Below are positions 21,755 to 29,190 of a stretch of 36,210 nt of DNA, piece after piece (positions within the stretch are counted from its first letter, which is position 1; each line of letters starts with the position of its first letter). The stretch is from DASPWV01 sp046727855 (GTDB lineage: Bacteria; Acidobacteriota; Vicinamibacteria; Vicinamibacterales; UBA2999). A program made the translations under genes and the position numbers. The stretch lies in the NCBI GenBank assembly GCA_046727855.1, contig JBKPDL010000060.1:1-36210 (forward strand), in the 5' to 3' direction. The notes beneath the pieces were generated by a model. The model worked only from the letters and a program-made list of their open reading frames with translations. It made no database searches and was not told the DNA's origin.

Positions 21755-22978
21755 ATGCCATTCGAGGTGCAGATCGCGCTGCGTTATCTCCTTGCCAAGC
21801 GGCGACAGGTCTTCATCTCCGTGATCACGCTCGTGTCAACGCTCGGCGTCACGGTGGGCGTGATGGCGCTGGTGATTGCGCTCGCGTTTATGACCGGTCT
21901 GCAGCAGGAGCTGCGCGATCGCATTCTCGGCTCCACGGCGCACATCTTCGTCTGGAAGCGTTCGGGCATCACCGACTACCACGCTGAAATCGAACGGCTG
22001 AAAACGGTTCCCGGAGTTGTCGGCGCCGCGCCGGCGATTCTGGGGAAGGCGCTGATCACGAGTGGGACCGGCGAGGGATTCGCCACGTTGAAAGGCATCG
22101 ATCCCGCACTCGAGACCGAGGTCACCGACCTTGGGCGCGCGATGACCGAAGGATCGCTGTCGGGACTCGCCTCCACGTCGGAAGACGACACGCCCGGGAT
22201 CCTGATCGGCCGCGATCTTGCCACCGCGCTCGGCGCGTCGCTCGGCGAGTTCGTGACGCTGGTCACGCCGCAGGGGCCGCTCACGCCATTTGGGATGATG
22301 CCACGAACCCGGCGTTTTCAGGTGGCCGGCATTTTCCGATTCGGGTTGCTCGAGTTCGATTCCGCCTACGCGTACGTCTCGCTCGACATGGCCGCCCGCC
22401 TGACCGGCCACGACGCGGTCGATCACCTGGAGCTCCGGGTCAACGATCTGTACGCCGCGCCCGCAATCGCGGATGCGATCCCCGAGCGCCTCGGCAGTGA
22501 CTATCTGACCTCGGATTGGGCGGATCTGAACCGCTCGCTGTACTCCGCGTTGTGGCTCGAGAAGATCGCCATGGGCATCGGCATCGGTCTCATCGTCGCT
22601 GTCGCGGCGCTCAACATCATCGCCTCACTGGTGTTGCTGGTGATGGAAAAGACGCGCGACATCGCGATCCTGAAAACGATGGGCGCGTCGGCCAGGAGCG
22701 TGATGCTGATCTTTCTTGTCCAGGGCATCGTCATCGGCGTCATCGGCACGCTAGTCGGGGCGGTTGGGGGCGTGGTCGTCTCGGCACTGCTCGATCGCTA
22801 CCGCGTCATCAGCATGCCCAGTGACGTGTATCAGATCACCTACCTGCCGTTTCGGGTGTTGCCAACGGATCTCACCTTTGTGATCCTCGGCGCGCTTGCG
22901 GTCTGTTTTGTGGCCACGCTCTATCCGTCACGACAGGCAGCGAAGCTCGATCCCGCGCAGGCCCTCCGTTACGAGTAG
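21755..22978 (+). CDS. lolC: Lipoprotein-releasing ABC transporter permease (LolC/LolE type)
   Basis: This 407-residue inner-membrane permease drives release of outer-membrane lipoproteins to LolA. The N-terminal FEVQIALRYLLAKRRQVFIS leads into the first transmembrane helix (VITLVSTLGVTVGVMALVIALAF). A large periplasmic MacB-like domain spans about 50-260. Three C-terminal helices follow (IGIGLIVAVAALNIIASLVLLV, VMLIFLVQGIVIGVIGTLVGAVGG, TFVILGALAVCFVATLYP), then PSRQAAKLDPAQALRYE. Only one permease gene is present, so it probably forms a LolF-like homodimer; the LolC and LolE names cannot be told apart. lolD follows after three bases. Confidence 0.92.
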   Translation: MPFEVQIALRYLLAKRRQVFISVITLVSTLGVTVGVMALVIALAFMTGLQQELRDRILGSTAHIFVWKRSGITDYHAEIERLKTVPGVVGAAPAILGKALITSGTGEGFATLKGIDPALETEVTDLGRAMTEGSLSGLASTSEDDTPGILIGRDLATALGASLGEFVTLVTPQGPLTPFGMMPRTRRFQVAGIFRFGLLEFDSAYAYVSLDMAARLTGHDAVDHLELRVNDLYAAPAIADAIPERLGSDYLTSDWADLNRSLYSALWLEKIAMGIGIGLIVAVAALNIIASLVLLVMEKTRDIAILKTMGASARSVMLIFLVQGIVIGVIGTLVGAVGGVVVSALLDRYRVISMPSDVYQITYLPFRVLPTDLTFVILGALAVCFVATLYPSRQAAKLDPAQALRYE

Positions 22979-22981
22979 CCA

Positions 22982-23662
22982 ATGGCGTTTGTCGAGGTTC
23001 GCGCGCTCAACAAGTCGTACCCGCTGTCGGGACGCCGCCTGCACGTGCTGCGCGATCTCGATTTGTCAGTGGAGAAGGGTGAAATGGTCGCCGTCATGGG
23101 CGCGTCGGGCGTCGGCAAAAGCACGCTGCTGCACGTGCTCGGCGGACTCGATCGACCCGACAACGGTGAGGTCCGCGTGGGCGATGTCGATGTGGCGCGC
23201 GTGAACGACGCGGAGCTCGTCGTGTTCCGCAACCGACACGTCGGGTTCGTTTTTCAGTTTCACCACCTGCTGCCCGAATTCAACGCGATCGAAAACGCGG
23301 AAATGCCGTTGCGCATCGCGCGCGTGCCGGTTGACACCGCCCGCCCGCGCGCGCGATTGCTCCTCGAGCGCGTGGGTCTCGGCGAGCGCCTCAATCATCG
23401 TCCCGGCACCCTGTCGGGCGGCGAACAGCAACGGGTTGCGGTTGCGCGTGCGCTGGTCATGCAACCGGCGCTCCTCCTCGCCGACGAGCCGACCGGAGAT
23501 CTCGACGAAACAACGGCCGATGCGCTGCATCAACTGCTGCGCGACATGCATACGGAGTTTGGCCTCACCGCCATCATCGCCACCCACAATCCTCGCCTCG
23601 CTCACCGATGCGATCGCGTGTTGCGTCTCGAGGGCGGCCAGTTACACTCGAACGGCCGGTAA
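22982..23662 (+). CDS. lolD: Lipoprotein-releasing ABC transporter ATPase LolD
   Basis: This 226-residue ABC ATPase pairs with the preceding permease. Walker A GASGVGKST, Q-loop VFQFHHLLPEFNA, signature LSGGEQQR, Walker B LLLADEPTGDLD and the H-loop in IIATHNPRLA are all present. FHHLLPEF(N/T)A is the usual LolD Q-loop phrase and separates it from the MacB and FtsE groups. It energises extraction of lipoproteins from the inner membrane, fitting the lipoprotein-rich envelope implied by the window. Confidence 0.94.
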   Translation: MAFVEVRALNKSYPLSGRRLHVLRDLDLSVEKGEMVAVMGASGVGKSTLLHVLGGLDRPDNGEVRVGDVDVARVNDAELVVFRNRHVGFVFQFHHLLPEFNAIENAEMPLRIARVPVDTARPRARLLLERVGLGERLNHRPGTLSGGEQQRVAVARALVMQPALLLADEPTGDLDETTADALHQLLRDMHTEFGLTAIIATHNPRLAHRCDRVLRLEGGQLHSNGR

Positions 23663-24037
23663 CCGCACAAAACGATCGGTCGGTAAACTCGTGCGCGAAT
23701 AGCACAGATCGTGTTCCGTCTCGCGACGTCGGTCGTTAACTCCTTTAGAACTTGTAAGTTGTGAACGAAACAAACGCGTCGTGCGGCTAGGCACGTGCTG
23801 AGTTGGCACTCCGCAACTGATCGCGCCCCACCTGGCGGAAGCCGTGGGCGGGACCGTCGCTGCCGCCGAACCCACCGCGCCCTCGCCGGGCCGCGACCCC
23901 GCCTTCAAGGCCGCCCGCACCGACTTGCGCGTCGTCGCCAGCCGCTGAACGCGCCCGGCATTGCCTTGCCGCGCGCTTGACTATTACAATCCGCCCTTCA
24001 TGCTCCCGGATCCCGGGGCTGCTGGAGACTTGCGCCA
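23663..24037. other. Gene-free region with a possible barrel relic
   Basis: No intact gene was found here. On the - strand, 23745-23786 reads PHDAFVSFTTYKF then stop, with a stop just upstream; the aromatic-alternating end looks like the last strand of an outer-membrane barrel. The rest is GC-rich without family-like translation. The last 80 bases hold the likely promoter of the STAS gene. Confidence 0.35.
23961..23990 (+). promoter_or_regulatory. Candidate sigma70-type promoter of the STAS gene
   Basis: TTGCCT (23961-23966) and TACAAT (23985-23990) are separated by 18 bases and lie 48 bases before ATG 24038. The match is fair, not perfect. Confidence 0.4.
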
Positions 24038-24376
24038 ATGGAGCTTTCGCGACGTGAAGTCGGGAATGTGACGATTCTGGATATTTCGGGCAAGCTGACG
24101 ACCACCGACGGCGGCGGTCAACTGAAAGACCGCGTGAGCAGTCTCATCTCGGAAGGCCACAAGAACATCGTCCTGAACCTGGCGAACCTGAGTTACATGG
24201 ACAGCTCGGGACTTGGTGAGATGGTGGCCTGCCACTCGACTGCAGCCAAAAATGGCGCCACCGTCAAGCTGGCGAACACCACGAGCCGGATGAAGGATTT
24301 GCTCACGATCACGAAGCTGGTGACAGTGTTCGACGCGCACGACACGGAGGCGCAGGCTGTCAGCAGCTTCGGTTAG
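24038..24376 (+). CDS. STAS-domain anti-sigma factor antagonist
   Basis: This 112-residue single-domain STAS protein begins VGNVTILDISGKLTTTDGG. It contains NLANLSYMDSSGLGEMVACH, where the serine pair in MDSSG is the site phosphorylated in SpoIIAA/RsbV proteins. In that family the dephosphorylated form binds a GHKL-kinase anti-sigma factor and frees the sigma factor. No kinase, phosphatase or sigma gene is adjacent, so the partner is elsewhere. It overlaps the following serine hydrolase reading frame by one base if GTG 24376 is used, but the better hydrolase start is 24433. Confidence 0.9.
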   Translation: MELSRREVGNVTILDISGKLTTTDGGGQLKDRVSSLISEGHKNIVLNLANLSYMDSSGLGEMVACHSTAAKNGATVKLANTTSRMKDLLTITKLVTVFDAHDTEAQAVSSFG

Positions 24377-24432
24377 TGATGCCGTGGACGCGGGCCGCGA
24401 AGACTACTTTCGACGGCGCGAGCCTACCGGTC

Positions 24433-25872
24433 ATGGCGAAAAGAGCGATCACCGCACTCGTTGCTATCAGTGTGCTTGCGGTCGATCTGCTGTGCGCGCA
24501 GACGCCAGCCGATGCGCGCTTCGAGGCCCTGGCCGCGCTCACGCAGGAGAAGATGCGCGAGTTTGGCGTGCCAGGCGTCGCGCTCGGCATCGTGGATCAC
24601 GGCAAGGTGACGCTCCGCGCGTTGGGCGTCACCAATATCGATGATCCGTTGCCCGTCAGCGAACACACGGTTTTTCCGATCGCCTCGATTTCGAAGACGT
24701 TCGCCGCGACCGCGATGATGCGCCTGGTGGAGCAGGGCAAGGTCGACCTGCGCGCACCGGTACGAAAGTATCTGCCCGACTTCCGCGTGAAGGACGAAAC
24801 CGCCACCTCCGAGGTCACGGTATGGCATCTGCTGACGCACACGAGTGGATGGGAAGGACAGGTCTCAGGGCCTGAGCGCGGTGAAGAGACTCTGCGCAAT
24901 TTCGTTTCGACCATCAGCGAGTTGATGCAAGTGGCGCCGCCTGGCGCGGCGTGGAGCTACAACAATGCAGGGTTCAGCGTCGCCGGACGCATCATCGAAG
25001 CGGTGACGGGGCAGTCCATCAATCGCGCGATGCGCGAACTGGTCTTCACACCGCTCGGACTGGCTCATGCCGGTACCACCGCGGGTGACTTCATCGTCAA
25101 TCGCTTCGCCGCGGGCCACGCTAGCCGCGACGGCATGCCGACGCTGCAGCGTCCGTTTGCACCGTCCACCAGCGTAACCGCCGGCGGCGTCGGCATGTGC
25201 ATCGCTGATCTCATGACCTTTGCCCGTTTCCATTTGGGAGACGGCACGAGCGGCAAAGGCGAACAGATCTTGGGCCGCATGGCGCTCGACCTGATGCGAA
25301 CGCCGCAGTTGCGCAAACAGAGCACGGACGACGACATCGGGATCGCCTGGCATCTGCGCAACGTCGGCTCGCTTCGCGTCGCGGCGCATGGCGGAACGCT
25401 CTCCGGGCATATTCTCCTGCTTGAACTGGCGCCTGAGCGGGACTTCGCCATCGGAATTCTGACCAACTCGAGCAACGGATGGCGGTTGATTCAGGACGTC
25501 GAACGTGCGGCGCTCAAGAGCTATCACGGAGCAACGTTCGCGGTAAATCAGGCGATTGCGCACCGCGGTCTCGTCGAAACATTACCGCTGGTCGAGCCGC
25601 TTGCGAAGCAGCCCGATTCCTCGCCTTACGTTGGCCGTTACCTGAGGCCGATGAATTCGGTGGTGGTGCGTGCGGACCGCGGACGCACGATCGTGCAGGT
25701 CCATCCCAACTCTGGCGATCCGCAACCCGAAATGCCCATCGCTTTCTACGGTCCTGACCGCGCCGTGGTGATGGACGGGCCGGATCGTGGACAGTCGATC
25801 GAATTCATCCGCACCTCGAGCGGCGAAGTGCGTTGGATTCGTGTCGTAGGGCGGGTTGCCGTTCGCATGTAA
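24433..25872 (+). CDS. Secreted serine hydrolase (class C beta-lactamase/D-peptidase fold)
   Basis: This is a 479-residue exported protein. The signal peptide is RAITALVAISVLAVDLLCAQ. The beta-lactamase-like domain has S85-I-S-K88 (nucleophile and general base in ASISKTF), Y176-N-N178 (WSYNNAG) and H319-G-G321 (AAHGGTLSG), all three catalytic motifs. WHLLTHTSG is the usual family phrase. A C-terminal beta-rich segment (about 400-479) follows, as in many periplasmic esterases or peptidases of this family. The substrate is unknown. ATG 24433 is chosen because it places the signal peptide at the N terminus; earlier in-frame starts add 19 residues. A decayed second member of the family lies 250 bases downstream. 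Confidence 0.9.
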   Translation: MAKRAITALVAISVLAVDLLCAQTPADARFEALAALTQEKMREFGVPGVALGIVDHGKVTLRALGVTNIDDPLPVSEHTVFPIASISKTFAATAMMRLVEQGKVDLRAPVRKYLPDFRVKDETATSEVTVWHLLTHTSGWEGQVSGPERGEETLRNFVSTISELMQVAPPGAAWSYNNAGFSVAGRIIEAVTGQSINRAMRELVFTPLGLAHAGTTAGDFIVNRFAAGHASRDGMPTLQRPFAPSTSVTAGGVGMCIADLMTFARFHLGDGTSGKGEQILGRMALDLMRTPQLRKQSTDDDIGIAWHLRNVGSLRVAAHGGTLSGHILLLELAPERDFAIGILTNSSNGWRLIQDVERAALKSYHGATFAVNQAIAHRGLVETLPLVEPLAKQPDSSPYVGRYLRPMNSVVVRADRGRTIVQVHPNSGDPQPEMPIAFYGPDRAVVMDGPDRGQSIEFIRTSSGEVRWIRVVGRVAVRM

Positions 25873-25876
25873 TGCG

Positions 25877-25897
25877 AAAGGGGTCAGACCCCTTTTT
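25877..25897. terminator. AAAGGGGTC-A-GACCCCTTT hairpin with T run
   Basis: A nine-base perfect palindrome with T5 starts four bases after the serine hydrolase stop. It is an intrinsic-terminator-like element and also a copy of a GGGGTCAGACCCC-type palindrome that is dispersed in many bacterial genomes. Confidence 0.7.
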
Positions 25898-25910
25898 GCG
25901 GGCTGGCGAT

Positions 25911-25934
25911 CGAAAAGGGGTCTGACCCTTTTCG
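25911..25934. terminator. Second AAAAGGGGTCTGACCCTTTT palindrome
   Basis: A near copy of the preceding palindrome, in inverted form around its centre (GGGTC-T-GACCC with A/T flanks). It lies 13 bases from the stop of the - strand metallothionein-like gene. The pair forms a bidirectional terminator between convergent genes. Confidence 0.65.
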
Positions 25935-25946
25935 CCCCGTTGTCGC

Positions 25947-26099
25947 TCAGCGGTGACTACAGTTCGGGTGCATGCAGTTGCAATGGAGCTCGATCTCAGG
26001 CGCTTTTTTGCAGTAATCGCTGCAATACTTCGTGCCTGCCGGCACGTTGCAGCTACAGCTCGGATGCGCGCATTTGTGCTCGGTCTTCGCGTCGGCCAT
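25947..26099 (-). CDS. Metallothionein-like small Cys-rich protein
   Basis: This 50-residue - strand ORF encodes MADAKTEHKCAHPSCSCNV, then PAGTKYCSDYCKKAPEIEL and HCNCMHPNCSHR. It has eight cysteines (10, 15, 17, 26, 30, 40, 42, 47) and several histidines. The CxxxxCxC...GxxYCSxxC...CxCxHxxC layout matches bacterial SmtA/BmtA metallothioneins, which bind Zn or Cd in a four-metal cluster. A GGGGGAC stretch about six bases upstream could serve as ribosome site. It is flanked by terminator palindromes and by a dyad upstream. It is easily missed because of its length; the ordered cysteine pattern makes chance very unlikely. Confidence 0.85.
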   Translation of the reverse strand: MADAKTEHKCAHPSCSCNVPAGTKYCSDYCKKAPEIELHCNCMHPNCSHR

Positions 26100-26122
26100 T
26101 GCGGGTCCCCCTGCGCGCCATT

Positions 26123-26647
26123 ATGCGCCCGTCGGTTGACCTAATATACGGTCGCGGTGCGCTACTCATCCGTAGCGCATCGCGCACTTTCCAGACCACG
26201 ACCGTGCGCAGCTCGGATGGCATCGGCGCGGCGATCAACCCGGTCGTTGCGCGGCGGCAAATCACGATTCGCGACCTGATGACCCACACTTCAGGCGCGT
26301 CGTATGGCGGTGGCGATCTCGAAGAGCTCTACACGGCGGTCGGATTCACCGTCAACCACATCGGCAATCTCTACGTGGCGCCAGGACGCGGCTTCGGGCT
26401 GGGATTTGAAACCGTCGAAGACCTCGGACGCTCAGGTCGCTATGGATCGGAAGGCGAGTTCAGCTGGGGGAGCGCATACTTCTCGCGCTACTGGGTCGAT
26501 CCCAAGGAGCAGCTGATCACGGTATTCCTCGCGCAGTTGCTGCCAAGCGGCGGCCTCGATCTGCAAGAGAAGCTGCCAGCGCTCGTCAATCAAGCCATCG
26601 TCGGGCCGCCGCCAGTGGGGACGGCGCACACGCTTTCGCGCCAGTGA
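26123..26647 (+). pseudogene. Decayed serine hydrolase (beta-lactamase family) gene
   Basis: The open frame contains two true family segments with the parts between and before them missing. ARRQITIRDLMTHTSGASYGG is the segment that follows the SxxK helix. It is followed after about 20 residues by GLGFETVEDLGRSGRYGSEG, EFSWGSAYFSRYWVDPKEQL and ITVFLAQLLPSGGLDLQEKL, which is the domain's C-terminal third. The SxxK region and the YxN region are absent, so no activity is possible. The first 35 or so codons are not family-like. Deletions kept the frame open. It is a different subfamily from the intact neighbour (EFSWGSAYFSRYW type). Confidence 0.75.
26158..26179. promoter_or_regulatory. TGCGCTAC-TCATCC-GTAGCGCA dyad upstream of the metallothionein
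   Basis: A perfect eight-base inverted repeat lies about 60 bases before the metallothionein start on the - strand. It could be an operator of a metal sensor, but it is not an ArsR/SmtB-type consensus. CATAAT (near 26120-26125, - strand) is a possible -10. Confidence 0.35.
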
Positions 26648-26767
26648 AGTGGGAGATCTCGAGACATGGAGATTTGGAGCAAATCTGGCGATCTCAAAAT
26701 TGAAAAATCGACACATCCCAAAATCTCGAGATCTACTCCAAATCTCCAGATCTCCACATCGCCAGAT
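26648..26767. repeat. GGAGATTTGG fold-back array between convergent genes
   Basis: GGAGATCTCGAGACATGGAG and GATTTGGAGC words are followed by CTCGAGATC, CTCCAAATCTCC and AGATCTCCAC words, so the left and right halves pair imperfectly. It fills the gap between the decayed serine hydrolase and the stop of the - strand PQQ dehydrogenase, just as the 7170-7221 element does between two other convergent genes. Confidence 0.8.
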
Positions 26768-29125
26768 TCACTGACGCGCCAACGCAAACGCATACAGCGT
26801 CGTCCCCGAAGGCATGACGACGTACTGGCGACCATCGAGCATGTATGTGATCGGCGCGGCATAGACCGGTGCGCCTGTCTGGAAGTGCCACAGATTCTTC
26901 CCCGACGTCGCGTCAAACGCCATCACGTTGCCGTCCATGTCGCCGCCAAACACGAGATCGGACGCTGTCGTCAGCACCCCCGCCATCGACGGCGTGAAAT
27001 ACTTGAACTCCCACTTCACGCCCGCCACTTTGGGATCGATCGCGCGCATCGCCCCGTAGCCGCGATCGCGGAGGCGCTGCGCGGCGCCGCCGAAGTAGTA
27101 CTCGCCGGCGACGAACTCCTGCTCCCAGCCATAGTAGGTCGCGCACACTTCGCGCGTCGTCACGTAGAACAGCCCCGTCTTGGGATTGAACGCCGGCGAC
27201 ATCCAGTTCGTCCCGCCGGTGATGTCGGGACACACATCGTTGCCTTTTTCGTTCGGATCGGTGTTTGGCAACACCACCGGTCTGCCGTTGTCGCCGATCT
27301 TCTCTGCCCACGTCGTGCGGATGAACGAGCGCGACGTGATGATCGACCCGTTGGTGCGATCGAGCGTGTAGAAAAAACCGTTGCGATTGGCCAGCATCAG
27401 CGTTTTTCGCGGCGCGCCGTTGACCGTGATGTCGGCGAGCACGGGCACCTGCGTGGCATCCCAGTCATGGACGTCGTGCGGTGTGAACTGGTAGTACCAC
27501 TTCAACGCACCCGTGGCCGGATCGAGCGCGACGACGGCGTCGGTATAGAGGTTGTCGCCGATGCGATCCTTGCCGTAGAGATCGGGACCAGGATTGCCGG
27601 TGCCCCAGTAGATGAGGTCGAGCGTGGGATCGTAGGTGCCTGTCACCCAAGTCGATCCGCCGCCGCGCTCCCACGAGGTCCCAGTCCACGTCTCGCTACC
27701 TTTTTCGCCAGGGCCGGGCACGGTCCAGAACCGCCAGACCTTTTTGCCGGTCGCTGCATCGAACGCGTCGATGAATCCGCGAATGCCGTATTCCGCACCG
27801 GCTATGCCCACCACGACTTTGTCCTTCACGATGAGAGGGGCGGCCGTGCCGGAGTAGCCCTTCTTGTAATCGTCGATCACCGAGTCCCACACCACGGAAC
27901 CGGTTTTCATGTCCAGGGCGACCACGTGCGCGTCGAGCGTGGTCATATACAGGCGATTGCCGAGCGCTGCAAAGCCGCGATTGACGCGCCCGCAGCAGAT
28001 GTCGAGACCCTCAGGCAGCTGCCGCTGATAGCGCCAGATCTGCCGCCCCGTGCGTGCGTCGAGCGCCCACGCCGTGTTTTCCGGTCCCGTGACGTACATG
28101 ACGCCGTCGATCACGAGCGGCGTGGTTTCGAACTTGCCGAGCACGCCGGTCTGGAATGCCCACTGCACCGACAGCTGCCCGACGTTGGCGGCGGTGAGTT
28201 GCGTCAACGGACTATGACGCTGCCCGCTGTAATCACCTGAGTAGTGCAGCCACCGCGTCGGATCGGCGCCAAGTGTGGCGGCAAGGTGGTCGCTCGTCAC
28301 GTGCTGTCCCATCGCTGAGTCCTGCGCCACCGTCACGGTGCCCTTGAGCGATCGCAGATAGCGGACGACATCGGCAAGGTCGGCGTCCGGAAGCCGGTCC
28401 GCCCCGTACGCCGGCATGAGCGACTCGTCGTGGGCAATCACCTCAGTGATGTCACGCTTGAGGAACGAGAGAATGTCCTCGGTACCGGTCATCAGCTGGA
28501 TGGAAAACGCATCTTCGCTTTTGCGAGTCCCGCGCAGCTTGCGTCCATCGCGCGTGACTACGGTGACTGCTTCGAAACCGACGGGAATCACTTCGGCAGG
28601 CTTTCTGATCTCGCGCTCGAGCGCGGCAGGGGAGCGCGCCGCGCCGATGCGCGACAGATGGGGTCCGAGCCGGCCACCGCGGCCGTTGACCATGTGACAC
28701 TGTCCGCAATTCCCCTTGTCGCTTGCCCAGAACAACTGCTCGCCGCGGGTAGCGTCGCCGCGTTCGCTCGCGGCCGACGCGGGGACCGCGAGCGTCCGCA
28801 GATATGCGAGCACCATCCAGACCTCGTCTTCCGACAGACTCACGTGGGCCGGCATCTCCGTTCCCGGCACGCCACGCGCGATCGTGCGAAACAACTGCGC
28901 GTCGGTGCCGCCATGCTGCCATTCGCCGGTCGTGAGGTCGGTGCCGCGATAGCCTTTCGCATCCATGCCGTGACAGACGGCACACCGGCCGCGATACACA
29001 TTGCGCCCGTGCTCGATGGCCTTCGCGTTGCCAGCGAGCGGATTCGTTTCGCGATCGGTTTGCGGTTGGGCCGCCGCCGGAACCGCGGCTGCCATCACCG
29101 CGACCACACATGCCAGAATCTTCAT
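26768..29125 (-). CDS. Di-cytochrome c / PQQ-dependent dehydrogenase
   Basis: This is a 785-residue periplasmic protein. A signal peptide (ILACVVAVMAAAVPAAAQ) precedes two haem c domains: C48-AV-C51-H52 and C140-GQ-C143-H144. The second runs into a region like the C-terminal haem-binding domain of planctomycete proteins (SLMPAYGADRLPDADLADVVRYL). Residues from about 285 form a PQQ beta-propeller with W-docking repeats (AWALDARTGRQIWRYQ, ALDPATGALKWYYQ). A vicinal disulphide pair C377-C378 (GLDICCGRVNRG) is typical of methanol/ethanol-type quinoproteins. Alcohol or sugar substrates are possible; the natural substrate is unknown. Haem domains at the N terminus, instead of the C terminus of classical quinohaemoprotein alcohol dehydrogenases, would form an internal electron relay. 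Confidence 0.9.
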   Translation of the reverse strand: MKILACVVAVMAAAVPAAAQPQTDRETNPLAGNAKAIEHGRNVYRGRCAVCHGMDAKGYRGTDLTTGEWQHGGTDAQLFRTIARGVPGTEMPAHVSLSEDEVWMVLAYLRTLAVPASAASERGDATRGEQLFWASDKGNCGQCHMVNGRGGRLGPHLSRIGAARSPAALEREIRKPAEVIPVGFEAVTVVTRDGRKLRGTRKSEDAFSIQLMTGTEDILSFLKRDITEVIAHDESLMPAYGADRLPDADLADVVRYLRSLKGTVTVAQDSAMGQHVTSDHLAATLGADPTRWLHYSGDYSGQRHSPLTQLTAANVGQLSVQWAFQTGVLGKFETTPLVIDGVMYVTGPENTAWALDARTGRQIWRYQRQLPEGLDICCGRVNRGFAALGNRLYMTTLDAHVVALDMKTGSVVWDSVIDDYKKGYSGTAAPLIVKDKVVVGIAGAEYGIRGFIDAFDAATGKKVWRFWTVPGPGEKGSETWTGTSWERGGGSTWVTGTYDPTLDLIYWGTGNPGPDLYGKDRIGDNLYTDAVVALDPATGALKWYYQFTPHDVHDWDATQVPVLADITVNGAPRKTLMLANRNGFFYTLDRTNGSIITSRSFIRTTWAEKIGDNGRPVVLPNTDPNEKGNDVCPDITGGTNWMSPAFNPKTGLFYVTTREVCATYYGWEQEFVAGEYYFGGAAQRLRDRGYGAMRAIDPKVAGVKWEFKYFTPSMAGVLTTASDLVFGGDMDGNVMAFDATSGKNLWHFQTGAPVYAAPITYMLDGRQYVVMPSGTTLYAFALARQ

Positions 29126-29190
29126 GCGCGCCTCGCTCTAGTGGAAGGTGCGTATTCTGCTCCCCGTCGCATCCGCCTGACAATGGAAAC

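Noticed and set aside
23787..24038. 83-codon - strand ORF in the gap before the STAS gene
   Set aside because: Gly/Arg/Ala-rich translation without pattern, and it covers the likely STAS promoter.
26666..28240. Long + strand open frame of 524 codons opposite the PQQ dehydrogenase
   Set aside because: It is Arg/His-rich, has no family motifs, and lies wholly antisense to a well-supported gene. GC-rich codon bias leaves antisense frames open.
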